Origin: Hymenobacter elongatus
GTDB taxonomy: Bacteria; Bacteroidota; Bacteroidia; Cytophagales; Hymenobacteraceae
Reading direction: 5' to 3'
DNA: 64,000 nucleotides
NCBI RefSeq assembly: GCF_004745955.1
Contig: NZ_SRLD01000010.1
Coordinates: 59,170-123,169, forward strand
Positions 27,603 through 36,225 of the stretch are shown in pieces. A program made the translations under genes and the position numbers. The notes under the pieces are model-generated. The model was given only the letters and a program-made list of their open reading frames with translations, ran no database searches and was not told the origin of the DNA. Numbering within the stretch: position 1 is the stretch's first letter; each line of letters starts with the position of its first letter.

Positions 27603-27848
27603 ATGCATTTAGAAATCATCACGCCGGACCGGAAAGTATTTGCTGGCGACGTAGTGTCGGCGCAGTTTCCGGGTACCGATGGGCTGTTTGAGGTTCTCAA
27701 TAACCACGCACCGCTAATCAGCGCGCTGAAATCGGGTGATATTACCGTCGTGGGTGCTGCCGGCCGCGAGTCCTTCCGCATCGAAGGTGGCGTGGTAGAA
27801 GTACTCCGCAACAATGTGATTGTACTGGCCGAAGGCGCGGTAGCCTAA
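27603..27848 (+). CDS. atpC: F1Fo ATP synthase subunit epsilon
   Basis: 81 aa. Contains the N-terminal beta-sandwich domain (MHLEIITPDRKVFAGDVVSAQFPGTDG-type start, LNNHAPLISALKSGDI, GVVEVLRNNVIVLAE). The C-terminal helical domain present in E. coli epsilon is missing, as is usual in short Bacteroidota forms, so helix-based inhibition of the enzyme is not expected. Ends before a terminator at 27875-27908. Confidence 0.95.
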   Translation: MHLEIITPDRKVFAGDVVSAQFPGTDGLFEVLNNHAPLISALKSGDITVVGAAGRESFRIEGGVVEVLRNNVIVLAEGAVA

Positions 27849-27874
27849 GCGGTTGCCTTTGCTGCTGACTTTCA

Positions 27875-27908
27875 AAAAAGCCTTTCCTTTACTAAGGAAA
27901 GGCTTTTT
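27875..27908 (+). terminator. atpDC terminator
   Basis: Perfect 15-bp stem (27875-27889 and 27894-27908), 4-nt loop, descending arm ending in five T. Confidence 0.9.
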
Positions 27909-28011
27909 GCTTTCTAAACGGCGATGAAAGTGTGATAAGGTGCCACGGCCTGTCGGCTAGTGCTGCGCCTTGCTATAGTTTGCTCCCGCCCCATACTGCG
28001 TGAAATTTCCG

Positions 28012-29133
28012 ATGGACATCAAACCAAAAATCACCCCGATTTACCAGACTTCAGTTTTCAAATTCGATGATCTGAATGAGCTTGAGCAGTATTTTGGGGA
28101 GCCGGGAAGCCGCTATTTGTATTCGCGTAATGGTAACCCGAACTCGGATGAGCTGGCAGCGGCGGTGAATAAGCTGGAAGGTGGGGCAGGAGCCGTAGCT
28201 ACGGGTTCGGGTATGGCGGCCATCTTCGCGGCTATTCTGGCTTACTGCCAGGCCGGCGACCATGTGCTGTGCGCGGCTGATATTTACGGCGGCTCGTCGG
28301 CCTTACTCAATGCTGAGCTAAGCCGAATGGGCATTGCAGTAAGCTATGTGCCGTTTGAGCAATTGTACGATTTAGCTGCCTTGGTGCGGCCGACTACGCG
28401 GCTGCTATTGGCCGAAACCATCAGCAACCCCTTATTGCGGGTAGCTGACTTACGCCGGTTGGCGGAAGAATGCCACCTGCAAGGGCTGAAACTGGTGGTA
28501 GATAATACGTTTGCTACCCCTGTTCTGACCCGGCCGCTGGAGCTGGGAGCCGATATTACGCTGCACAGTGTCACCAAGTATATTGCCGGCCACAGCGACG
28601 TGACGGCCGGTGCGGTAGTAGCCGCCGCCCCGGAAGTGGCCGCGCGCCTCAGGCAGATTGGCGTGTTCTATGGGCTCACGCTAAGCCCGATGGAAAGCTG
28701 GCTGGCAGTACGCGGCCTCAAAACGTTACGCATCCGGATGCGCGAGCATAGCCACAATGCGTTGGCTGTTGCCGGGTTTCTGGCGCGGCATCCCCGAGTG
28801 CGGCAGGTGAACTACCCCGGGCTGGCCGACCATCCGCAGCACGCCTTGGCGGCGGCCCAAGGCCAGGGACAATTTGGTGGGATGATGTCGTTTCTGCTGG
28901 CCGATGAGACGACGGTGGTAAACGACTTTATGCAACGTAGCCAGCGGTTTCCGTTTGCTCCTTCCCTGGCCGGCGTCGATTCATCTTTGTCTTACCCGCT
29001 AGGTACCTCACACCGTTCGCTGACGCCGGAGCAACAGCAAGCATTGGGAATTACGGTGGGCTTGGTGCGCCTTTCGGTCGGTATCGAGCCGCTAGATGAG
29101 CTGCTGGCTGATCTTGAGCAAGCCTTGGCATAG
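28012..29133 (+). CDS. Cys/Met metabolism PLP-dependent enzyme
   Basis: 373 aa from ATG 28012 (GTG 28000 would add four residues). Motifs of the gamma family: YSRNGNPNSDELAAAV, TGSGMAAI, ETISNPLLRVADL, the Asp of VDNTFATP and the PLP lysine in HSVTKYIAGHSDVTAG, C-terminal VRLSVGIE. Candidates are cystathionine gamma-synthase, cystathionine gamma-lyase, or methionine gamma-lyase; sequence alone does not separate them, so no symbol is given. Stands alone after the atpDC terminator. Confidence 0.88.
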   Translation: MDIKPKITPIYQTSVFKFDDLNELEQYFGEPGSRYLYSRNGNPNSDELAAAVNKLEGGAGAVATGSGMAAIFAAILAYCQAGDHVLCAADIYGGSSALLNAELSRMGIAVSYVPFEQLYDLAALVRPTTRLLLAETISNPLLRVADLRRLAEECHLQGLKLVVDNTFATPVLTRPLELGADITLHSVTKYIAGHSDVTAGAVVAAAPEVAARLRQIGVFYGLTLSPMESWLAVRGLKTLRIRMREHSHNALAVAGFLARHPRVRQVNYPGLADHPQHALAAAQGQGQFGGMMSFLLADETTVVNDFMQRSQRFPFAPSLAGVDSSLSYPLGTSHRSLTPEQQQALGITVGLVRLSVGIEPLDELLADLEQALA

Positions 29134-29256
29134 GCGGCAAACTATGTACTGCCCGGTCTTGCTTTGTACTCATGCGTCTGTGTTTTGTACGGCTTGTACT
29201 CAGGTCGGAGCTTTATATACCACCTGCACCGGTCTTGTGCCAAATATGCGGGCCGT

Positions 29257-30402
29257 TTAGGCTGGGAACATCTCCCGGAGAGCTCCTGCTACGCGGCGCA
29301 AGTCAGCGTCGGTGAGGGCAGAGCCGGAAGGCAGGCAGAGGCCTCGCACAAACAGGTCGGTGCTGACTTCGCCACCGTACATGGGGGCCTGGGCAAACAG
29401 TGGCTGCTGATGCAGGGGCTTCCAGAGTGGGCGCGACTCGATATTGTGCGTTTCGAGGTGCAGCCGGACTTGCTCGGGTGTGAGGGCTGTGTGCGTTGAG
29501 TCCAGGGTGAGAGTCGTCAGCCAGCGGTTAGACACTCCTAAGGCTGGCTCAGTTGGCCCAAATTGCAGGGCAGGCAAGTCCTTGAGGTTCTTCTGGTACC
29601 AGGCATATATCTCGCGCCGAGCCTTCACGCGGCTCTCGATAAGCCCCATCTGGCCCCGCCCGATGCCCGCCAGAATATTGCTGAGCCGGTAGTTATAGCC
29701 GGTTTCGGAGTGCTGGTAATAGGGCGCGGGGTCTTTGGCTTGCGTGGCCAGAAACCGGGCTTTTTCGGCCCAGTCGGCGTGGTGGGTGACCAAGGCGCCC
29801 CCGCCGCTGGTAGTAATTATCTTATTGCCGTTGAAGGAAAAGACTCCTACGGCCCCAAAAGTACCCAGCCGGCGGTTGTTATAGCGCGAGCCGAGCGCCT
29901 CGGCTGCGTCCTCCAGCACCGGAATGCCATACGATTCGGCAATGGCCAGGAGCGGCTCCAATTGGGACGGCATGCCGTAAAGGTGCACCAGAATAAGAGC
30001 TTTGGGCCTTTTGCCAAGGAGTAGGCGGTCCTCAATGGCCTCGCGCAGCCGGGCGGGGCACATATTCCAGGTAGTGGCCTCGCTATCGACGAAGACGGGC
30101 GTGGCCCCTTGGTAAACAATCGGGTTGGCTGTGGCCACAAACGTGAAGGAAGGACAAAGCACTTCGTCGCCGGGACCCACTCCCAGCAGAATCAAGCCCA
30201 GGTGAATTGCGGCCGTGCCCGATGAGAGGGCCACGCAATGACCCGCGCCCGTGTACTGGCAAATATCCTGCTCGAACCCCGCGAGGTTGGGACCAGCCGG
30301 CGCTACCCAGTTGTCTTCAATGGCTTTGTGCACATAGTTGAGCTCATGGCGGCCAAGGTGGGGGGGAGAAAGAAAAATTCGGTCGTAATCCTGGCTATGC
30401 AT
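29257..30402 (-). CDS. DegT/DnrJ/EryC1 aminotransferase (PglE-like)
   Basis: 381 aa from ATG 30402. PLP aminotransferase acting on nucleotide-linked keto-sugars: LSPPHLGRHELNYV, VAPAGPNLAGFE, ALSSGTAAIHLGLIL, PSFTFVATANPI, the Asp of VLEDAAEALGS, and the PLP lysine in FSFNGNKIITTSGGG. The start overlaps the stop of the acetyltransferase by 8 nt. In the bacillosamine pathway this step (PglE) aminates UDP-4-keto-6-deoxy-GlcNAc. The precise sugar here is inference. Confidence 0.9.
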   Translation of the reverse strand: MHSQDYDRIFLSPPHLGRHELNYVHKAIEDNWVAPAGPNLAGFEQDICQYTGAGHCVALSSGTAAIHLGLILLGVGPGDEVLCPSFTFVATANPIVYQGATPVFVDSEATTWNMCPARLREAIEDRLLLGKRPKALILVHLYGMPSQLEPLLAIAESYGIPVLEDAAEALGSRYNNRRLGTFGAVGVFSFNGNKIITTSGGGALVTHHADWAEKARFLATQAKDPAPYYQHSETGYNYRLSNILAGIGRGQMGLIESRVKARREIYAWYQKNLKDLPALQFGPTEPALGVSNRWLTTLTLDSTHTALTPEQVRLHLETHNIESRPLWKPLHQQPLFAQAPMYGGEVSTDLFVRGLCLPSGSALTDADLRRVAGALREMFPA

Positions 30403-31084
30403 GCAGCTTGATAATGGTGGCGGGAACTCCAACGGCAGTGCAGTCGGCGGGAAGGTCGCGGACGGCCACGGCCCCGGCCCCCACAATGGTGCGGGCCCCG
30501 ATGCGCACCTGATTGATAACGGTAGCATTGGTTCCTAAGTACACACCGGTTTCTAGGTGGGCTTCGCCCCCGACGTTGGCATGGGGCATCAGGGAGCAGA
30601 AATCTTCCAGCACAGCATCGTGGCCGATGGTGCAGCCCAAATTGAGCAACACGTGGCGGCCCAGTTGAATATCGGTAGTGAGAATGCAGCCCTGCCCGAT
30701 AATGCTGCCCTCGCCAATGCGCAGATGCTGGTAGGGCTGGCGGGATACGGCTGGGTGTAGCAAAGTGGCAAAGCGCAGCAAGGGCGAGGTAAGCTGCCCT
30801 ACGATGGCAGCCCGGCTGCGACCGCTGCCCACGGCCACTACCACTTCCAGAGGCTCTGCTACGGCATTCAGCGCGAGTGCCCCGCCCAGGTAGGGCACGC
30901 CGTGAATAGCGGCAGTAGCGGGGGCCTGGTCATCGTAAAAGCCGGCCAGCTCCCAGGTGGGGCAGGCTTCGTTGATCTGGCAAATCAAAACCAGCACTTC
31001 CCGGCCCAGGCCACCAGCCCCGAAAATAACCAGCTTCGGCAAGGCCGTGGGCAGTGTCGCTGAGGGTAAGGTAGAATGCGTCAT
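30395..31084 (-). CDS. Sugar O/N-acetyltransferase, PglD/NeuD type
   Basis: 229 aa from ATG 31084. An N-terminal Rossmann-like PglD_N domain (KLVIFGAGGLGREVLVLI) binds the nucleotide sugar. A left-handed beta helix of hexapeptide repeats follows from about residue 110 (IGEGSIIGQGCILTTDIQLG), with the catalytic His likely in GCTIGHDAVLEDF. Start overlaps the stop of the sugar transferase by 4 nt (ATGA). Middle gene of a three-gene operon. Confidence 0.9.
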   Translation of the reverse strand: MTHSTLPSATLPTALPKLVIFGAGGLGREVLVLICQINEACPTWELAGFYDDQAPATAAIHGVPYLGGALALNAVAEPLEVVVAVGSGRSRAAIVGQLTSPLLRFATLLHPAVSRQPYQHLRIGEGSIIGQGCILTTDIQLGRHVLLNLGCTIGHDAVLEDFCSLMPHANVGGEAHLETGVYLGTNATVINQVRIGARTIVGAGAVAVRDLPADCTAVGVPATIIKLHA

Positions 31085-31731
31085 GCAACAGGAGGAGAAG
31101 AGGGAGCCGAGCCGGTAAATGCTTCGGTGGTAGCCTGACCGGGAGCCGTAATGTCTTTGGCCCCCAGCACGCGCCGGATGGTAAGCAGCAGGACGCGCAC
31201 GTCTAGCCGGAGCGACAGATGGTCGACGTACCATACGTCGTACTCGAACTTTTGCTCCCAGGAAATAGCATTGCGACCTTGCACCTGCGCCCAGCCCGTA
31301 ATGCCGGGCCGGGCCTCGTGCCGCCGGGCCTGGGTAGGAGAGTAGAGGGGCAAATACTGCGGTAGCAGCGGCCGTGGCCCCACCAGGCTCAACTCGCCGC
31401 GTAGCACATTCCAGAGTTGGGGCAGCTCGTCGATGGAAGTAGCGCGTAGCCAGCGGCCCAGGCGGGTGAGGCGGGCCGCATCGGGGAGTAGCTGACCGTG
31501 GACGTTGCGGGTATCGGTCATGGTTTGCAATTTGTAGAGCGTAAATAGCGAGCCACGCAGACCGGGGCGCTGCTGCCGGAAAAGCACCGGCCCCTGATTT
31601 TGAGCCGCTAACAGCAGGGCCGCGCCCAGTAGCAGCGGTAGCGTCAGCAGCGCGACGGGCAGCGCGAGGCCCAGGTCAAGCCAGCGCTTGCCCCAGGCGC
31701 TATACCAGCAGGGTAAAAAAGAGACTGACAT
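31081..31731 (-). CDS. Undecaprenyl-phosphate sugar phosphotransferase (PglC-like)
   Basis: 216 aa from ATG 31731. Monotopic phosphoglycosyl transferase: an N-terminal hydrophobic segment (LGLALPVALLTLPLLLGAALLL), GPVLFRQQRPGL, LYKLQTMTD, the catalytic Asp-Glu in TSIDELPQLWNVL, LVGPRPLLPQYL and PGITGWAQVQGRN. It moves a sugar-1-phosphate from UDP-sugar to a lipid carrier at the inner face of the membrane, starting a glycan. First gene of the operon. Confidence 0.92.
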   Translation of the reverse strand: MSVSFLPCWYSAWGKRWLDLGLALPVALLTLPLLLGAALLLAAQNQGPVLFRQQRPGLRGSLFTLYKLQTMTDTRNVHGQLLPDAARLTRLGRWLRATSIDELPQLWNVLRGELSLVGPRPLLPQYLPLYSPTQARRHEARPGITGWAQVQGRNAISWEQKFEYDVWYVDHLSLRLDVRVLLLTIRRVLGAKDITAPGQATTEAFTGSAPSSPPVA

Positions 31732-31908
31732 ATGAGAAAGCCCGCACAAGCAGCCGCAGGCAACAGGCAAAAATATGCTTTTTGTGTGGCGCAGACTGTA
31801 GCTTGCGCCGTGCGCCGCCGCTGGCTCGTTTAACTTCCGCTTCCGGGAGTCGAAACGGCCGGCTAGTCGGGACTCATCATTTCCCCGCTTTACGCATCTG
31901 TTAAGAAT

Positions 31909-32721
31909 ATGCTCGTTTTTCCGAATGCCAAACTAAACCTGGGGCTTTACGTCACGGCGCAGCGGCCCGATGGATTTCGCAACCTCGAATCGGTATTTGT
32001 GCCGCTGCCGTGGTGCGATGCGCTGGAGGTACTACCCGCCGCCGAAAATGCGCTGACCCTCACCGGAATTCCGATTCCGGGCGCGGCGGCTACCAACCTG
32101 TGCTGGCGGGCTTACGAGCTGCTGAAAACAGATTTTGACTTGCCGCCGGTGCACATGCACTTGCATAAAGTGGTGCCTATTGGTGCCGGACTCGGCGGCG
32201 GCTCGGCCGATGCGGCGTTTGCCCTGCGGGCGCTGAACGAGCTGTTCAGTCTTGGCCTGAGAGACCCGCAACTGCAGCAGTACGCCCGCCGGCTGGGTAG
32301 CGACTGCGCGTTCTTTATCGAGAATAAACCCGTTTTTGCCTACGAGAAAGGCGACGTGTTCGAGCCGCTGGCGCTGGACCTGACCGGCGTGGCCTGCAAA
32401 GTTGTGTATCCTAACCTGCACATTAGCACCGCCGAAGCTTACGCCCGCGTAGCGCTCCGCACCCCGCGCCACGAGTTGCGGCTGAGCGTAGCGCAGCCTA
32501 TGGCTACCTGGCACACCACCGTGACCAACGACTTCGAAGACGCGTTGACGCCGCACTATCCCGTGCTGGCCGAAATCAAGCAGGCCCTGTATGCGGCTGG
32601 CGCTACCTACGCCAGCTTGTCGGGCTCGGGCTCGGCGGTGTATGGGTTGTTTCCGGGCCTGGCCGCGCCGCCTGCGCTAGGGGTTGGTCATGATTACCTC
32701 GTCTGGGACGGGCTGCTGTAA
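31909..32721 (+). CDS. ispE: 4-diphosphocytidyl-2-C-methyl-D-erythritol kinase
   Basis: 270 aa. GHMP kinase: PNAKLNLGLYV with the catalytic Lys region at the start, the ATP loop PIGAGLGGGSADAA near residue 95, and the C-terminal SLSGSGSAVYGLF. It performs the fourth step of the MEP isoprenoid pathway. Divergent from the glycan operon. Its last 45 bp overlap the 3' end of the DMT transporter gene on the other strand. Confidence 0.96.
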   Translation: MLVFPNAKLNLGLYVTAQRPDGFRNLESVFVPLPWCDALEVLPAAENALTLTGIPIPGAAATNLCWRAYELLKTDFDLPPVHMHLHKVVPIGAGLGGGSADAAFALRALNELFSLGLRDPQLQQYARRLGSDCAFFIENKPVFAYEKGDVFEPLALDLTGVACKVVYPNLHISTAEAYARVALRTPRHELRLSVAQPMATWHTTVTNDFEDALTPHYPVLAEIKQALYAAGATYASLSGSGSAVYGLFPGLAAPPALGVGHDYLVWDGLL

Positions 32722-33609
32722 GCGGCGGGCCCGCCGCTGGTTCCACTGGTCGAGGACTGGGTGAATGAGCACGCTGAACAGGATAACCAGCGTGCCTAAG
32801 TAGAAGCCAGTCGACATTTTCTCGGTGGCCCCAAAAATCAGGACGGCCAGAATAATGCCGTACACGGGCTCCAGATTTACCGTCAGATTGATGACGAAGG
32901 CCGATAGCCGCTTCATGAGCTCTACCGAGGAGGAGAAGGCGTACACCGTACACACGCCGGCCAGCAGCAGCAGCCACAGCCAGTCGAGGGGTTGTAGAGC
33001 CAGCTGTAAGCCCACGCCCGCCGTATAGTAGCGCGCATAAACCGGAAAGAAAAGCACGATGGAAAGGCAGGCTCCGGCCATTTCGTAAAACGTAAGCCGT
33101 AGCGGCGAGTGCTGCTTGACGAGCTTCACATTGAGTACGCTAAAGAGGGCCGAAAGCCCCGCCGACACAATAGCTACCCCCAGCCCCAGCAGCTGGTCGA
33201 GCTCGGCCTGCGACACCAGATAAAGCCCGACCATGGTCAGCAAGCCCAGCCCGACTTCATAGGCCCGCACTCGCCGCCACAAAAGCAGGGGCTCCAGCAA
33301 CGACGTCCAGAGAGCCAGTGTGGCCAGACCCGCCAGACACACGCTCACCGACGACAGGCGGGCGGCCAGAAAAAACGTAATCCAGTGGACCGCCACCAGC
33401 GCGCCCACGCCCATGAGCCGTGCCGCATCGGCCAGCGGCACGCGCCAGGCCTGCTTGCGCAGCGCCAGCAGCAGCCCCAGACCGGCCGTGGCCAATAGCG
33501 TGCGCCAGAATACCAGCTCCACCGGCGGCACCGAAATTAGCTTGCCCAAAATAGCCGTGAAGCCCCACAGCAGGACAATAAAGTGCAGACGAAGGTAGTC
33601 TTTGAGCAT
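32677..33609 (-). CDS. EamA/DMT-superfamily transporter
   Basis: 310 aa from ATG 33609, ten hydrophobic helices in two EamA repeats. First repeat: LHFIVLLWGFTAILGKLI ... VFWRTLLATAGLGLLLA; second: LGVAIVSAGLSALFSVLN ... NLEPVYGIILAVLIFGA. Inner-membrane metabolite exporter of unknown substrate. Overlaps ispE tail-to-tail by 45 bp. Downstream of lptF on the minus strand. Confidence 0.9.
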   Translation of the reverse strand: MLKDYLRLHFIVLLWGFTAILGKLISVPPVELVFWRTLLATAGLGLLLALRKQAWRVPLADAARLMGVGALVAVHWITFFLAARLSSVSVCLAGLATLALWTSLLEPLLLWRRVRAYEVGLGLLTMVGLYLVSQAELDQLLGLGVAIVSAGLSALFSVLNVKLVKQHSPLRLTFYEMAGACLSIVLFFPVYARYYTAGVGLQLALQPLDWLWLLLLAGVCTVYAFSSSVELMKRLSAFVINLTVNLEPVYGIILAVLIFGATEKMSTGFYLGTLVILFSVLIHPVLDQWNQRRARRLQQPVPDEVIMTNP

Positions 33610-33715
33610 AGAAAGTGGCAACCTGATGAAACGGTGATAGGGCAAGCGACGGCCCAGGCCGCGTGCCACTGCACCAGCGGAACAACGCCCTGTAGTAGCG
33701 CTTCACCCGGCTGCT

Positions 33716-34792
33716 TTATTGCGGTACGAAGCGGTACAATACGATGCCAATGAAGGTGAAAACCATACTAGGCACCCAGGCCGCCAGCATCGGCGACATA
33801 TCTCCGACCTGGGCCAGGTTGCGGCTCAGAATCACGAAGATCAGGAACACGAAGGCCAGCACAAAGCCCAACGCAATCTGGCCGCCCACGCCGGCCCGCG
33901 ACTTGCGGGCACTGAGAATCACGCCAATGGTGGTCAGAATAAGAATGGCGAACGGATATGCGTAGCGCTCATATTTCTCGCTCAGATACACTTGCGTGTC
34001 GTCGGCACCCCGGTCAATCTTCTGCTGAATAAAGGCGTTCAGCTCGGGCAACGTCAGGGTTTCCGATAAGCGCCAGGTGCTGGAAAAGTCCTTGGGAAAC
34101 AGGTTCAGCGTAGTGTCGCGGGCGGGTAGCGTGAGCAGCTTTTCCTGCTGCCCGTTGAAGGTGCGTACCAATTGGGGGCTGAGTTTCCAGGCCCGGCGCG
34201 TCGAGTCCCAGGTAATAGCTTCGGCCGTCATGCGGCGCTTCAGCGTGGTGCCATCAATGGTTTCGAGCGCGAAGCGGTAGCCCACGTTGTTCACGTTGTC
34301 GTAGCTCTCCATATACACGTAGGCCCGGGGCCCAATCTTGATATGGATGTTGCGGGCGTCGTAGCGGTAGGGGTTTTTGATGTACTTTTTCTCGAATGCT
34401 ACCCGCGTTTTATTGGCTACCGGAATGCCCCAGCCAATGAGCCCGAACGTAATAATGCCGATAATCACAGCGCCCATCAGATACGGCACCAACAGGCGTT
34501 GAAAGCTCACGCCACTGGCCATAATGGCCACGATTTCGGTGCGGGCCGCCAACCGGGCCGTCACGAAAACGACGGAAATAAACACCGTAATCGGGGACAG
34601 TAAATTGGCGTAGTACGGAAACAAATTGACGTAATACTCCGAAATAATCTTGCCCGCCGACAGGTTGTGCTGAATGAAGTCGTCGTTTTTCTCCGTGAAG
34701 TCAATTACGCAAATAACGCTCACCAGCACGATGACCACGAAGAAAAACGAAGTGAGGAATTTCAGCAGAATGTATTTGTCGAGCAGCTTCAT
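33716..34792 (-). CDS. LPS-export ABC permease, LptF/LptG type (YjgP/YjgQ)
   Basis: 358 aa. Membrane helices at the N-terminus (FLTSFFFVVIVLVSVICVIDF), followed by SPITVFISVVFVTARLAARTEIVAIMASGVSF, a typical YjgP/YjgQ element with the coupling helix, then a periplasmic beta-jellyroll domain (about 130-260) and three C-terminal helices. With LptB it extracts lipopolysaccharide from the inner membrane. LptF and LptG are hard to tell apart from one sequence. Follows tgt on the same strand, a common order in the phylum, with a hairpin repeat between. Confidence 0.92.
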   Translation of the reverse strand: MKLLDKYILLKFLTSFFFVVIVLVSVICVIDFTEKNDDFIQHNLSAGKIISEYYVNLFPYYANLLSPITVFISVVFVTARLAARTEIVAIMASGVSFQRLLVPYLMGAVIIGIITFGLIGWGIPVANKTRVAFEKKYIKNPYRYDARNIHIKIGPRAYVYMESYDNVNNVGYRFALETIDGTTLKRRMTAEAITWDSTRRAWKLSPQLVRTFNGQQEKLLTLPARDTTLNLFPKDFSSTWRLSETLTLPELNAFIQQKIDRGADDTQVYLSEKYERYAYPFAILILTTIGVILSARKSRAGVGGQIALGFVLAFVFLIFVILSRNLAQVGDMSPMLAAWVPSMVFTFIGIVLYRFVPQ

Positions 34793-34801
34793 TGAGTAAG
34801 T

Positions 34802-34955
34802 GTCATTGCGAGGCGTAGCCGAAGCAATCCGTCCTCTGAAATGTGCTGAGCATCCTTAAGTGAAAAGCCCTTTCCTGAACGCCAAAAACGCTTTCTGGTG
34901 AAAGAGAGTGTCGTGCTTCGCAGAGGACGGATTGCTTCGCTCTGCTCGCAATGAC
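34802..34955. repeat. Intergenic inverted repeat (GTCATTGCGAG type)
   Basis: Imperfect arms of about 35 bp (34802-34838 and 34921-34955) beginning GTCATTGCGAG and including GAAGCAATCCGTCCTCTG, separated by 82 bp. It fills the whole tgt-lptF gap. The same general plan, GTCAT at both ends of a long hairpin, recurs at 38066, 56570, 56702 and 63728 and within the MITE. Confidence 0.85.
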
Positions 34956-34963
34956 TACGCTAT

Positions 34964-36094
34964 TTACAGTCGTGTCATTACCTGCTTCACCATTTTCTCC
35001 TTCCAGTCGCGGAAGGTGCCGGCCACGATTTGCTCGCGGGCCTGCTGCACCAGCCACAAATAGAACGTCAGATTGTGAACCGACGCAATCTGCGGCCCCA
35101 GCATTTCCTGGCTCTGAAATAAGTGTCGAACGTAGGAGCGGGAGTAAAACGTGCTGACGTAGCCGCCTAATTCCTGATCCAGCGGCTCCAGATCCAGTTG
35201 CCACTTTTTATTGGTGATGTTGATAATGCCCTGCGTGGTGAACAGCATGCCGTTGCGGGCGTTGCGGGTCGGCATCACGCAGTCAAACATATCAACGCCC
35301 AAGGCTATGTTTTCCAGGATGTTGGCCGGGGTGCCCACACCCATCAGGTAGCGCGGCTTGTCTTTGGGCAGAATGTCGCACACCAGCTCGGTCATTTCGT
35401 ACATCAGCTCGGCCGGCTCGCCCACGCTCAGGCCCCCAATGGCGTTGCCCGCGCGCTGCTGCTCGGCCACAAACTCGGCCGACTTTACGCGCAGGTCTTT
35501 GAACGTGCTGCCCTGCACGATGGGAAATAGCGTTTGGTCGTAGCCGTAGTGGCCTTCGGTGCTGTCGAAGCGCTGAATGCAGCGCATTAGCCAGCGGTGC
35601 GTCATATCGAGCGAGCGGCTAGCGTAGTCGTATTCACAGGGCCAGGGCGTACACTCGTCGAAAGCCATAATAATATCGGCCCCGATAGTGCGCTGAATGT
35701 CCATGACGCCCTCGGGCGAAAACAAGTGCTGCGACCCATCGATGTGGGAGCGGAACTTCACGCCTTCCTCCTTGATTTTGCGCGTGCCGCTGAGCGAATA
35801 CACCTGGTAGCCGCCGGAGTCGGTCAGAATGGGCCGGTCCCAGCCGTTGAACTTGTGCAGCCCGCCGGCGTTGCGCAGCACGTCGAGGCCGGGCCGCAGG
35901 TAGAGGTGGTACGTGTTGCCAAGAATAATCTGGGCCTTAACGTCGTCCTTCAGGTCACGCTGCTGCACGGCTTTCACGGTGCCGGCCGTGCCCACGGGCA
36001 TGAAAATGGGCGTTTGAATGGTACCGTGCGCCGTGTGCACCACTCCGGCGCGGGCTTTGGTGTGCGGGTCGTGGGCTACTAAATCGAAGGTCAT
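34964..36094 (-). CDS. tgt: Queuine tRNA-ribosyltransferase
   Basis: 376 aa. TIM-barrel TGT: FMPVGTAGTVKAV, NTYHLYLRPG, the catalytic Asp in ILTDSGGYQVYSL, VQGSTFKDLR, IGGLSVGEP, and the second Asp in VDMFDCVMPTRNARNG. It exchanges guanine-34 for preQ1 in tRNAs for Asp, Asn, His and Tyr. The usual C-terminal zinc motif CxCxxC is missing: the region reads ELGGYVSTFYSRSYVRHL, only the downstream His (VHNLTFYLW) remains. A -7-like TACCTTTG lies at 36203-36210 on the minus strand. Confidence 0.95.
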   Translation of the reverse strand: MTFDLVAHDPHTKARAGVVHTAHGTIQTPIFMPVGTAGTVKAVQQRDLKDDVKAQIILGNTYHLYLRPGLDVLRNAGGLHKFNGWDRPILTDSGGYQVYSLSGTRKIKEEGVKFRSHIDGSQHLFSPEGVMDIQRTIGADIIMAFDECTPWPCEYDYASRSLDMTHRWLMRCIQRFDSTEGHYGYDQTLFPIVQGSTFKDLRVKSAEFVAEQQRAGNAIGGLSVGEPAELMYEMTELVCDILPKDKPRYLMGVGTPANILENIALGVDMFDCVMPTRNARNGMLFTTQGIINITNKKWQLDLEPLDQELGGYVSTFYSRSYVRHLFQSQEMLGPQIASVHNLTFYLWLVQQAREQIVAGTFRDWKEKMVKQVMTRL

Positions 36095-36225
36095 GCGAAG
36101 AAATCAGTTTCCTGCGGAAGTCCGGAAGGGGGAACGCGGCGTCTCGGACGAAACGCCGCGTTGTGCCCCAGCCCGGCTCGGCGGGAAAGTCGGAAGGAGC
36201 TGCAAAGGTACTCGCCCCATCCCGA

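Noticed and set aside
30395..31234. Longer acetyltransferase start at 31234
   Set aside because: The extra 50 residues are Arg/Ala-rich, overlap the sugar transferase gene, and lie before the clear PglD_N start; ATG 31084 gives the usual 4-nt overlap.
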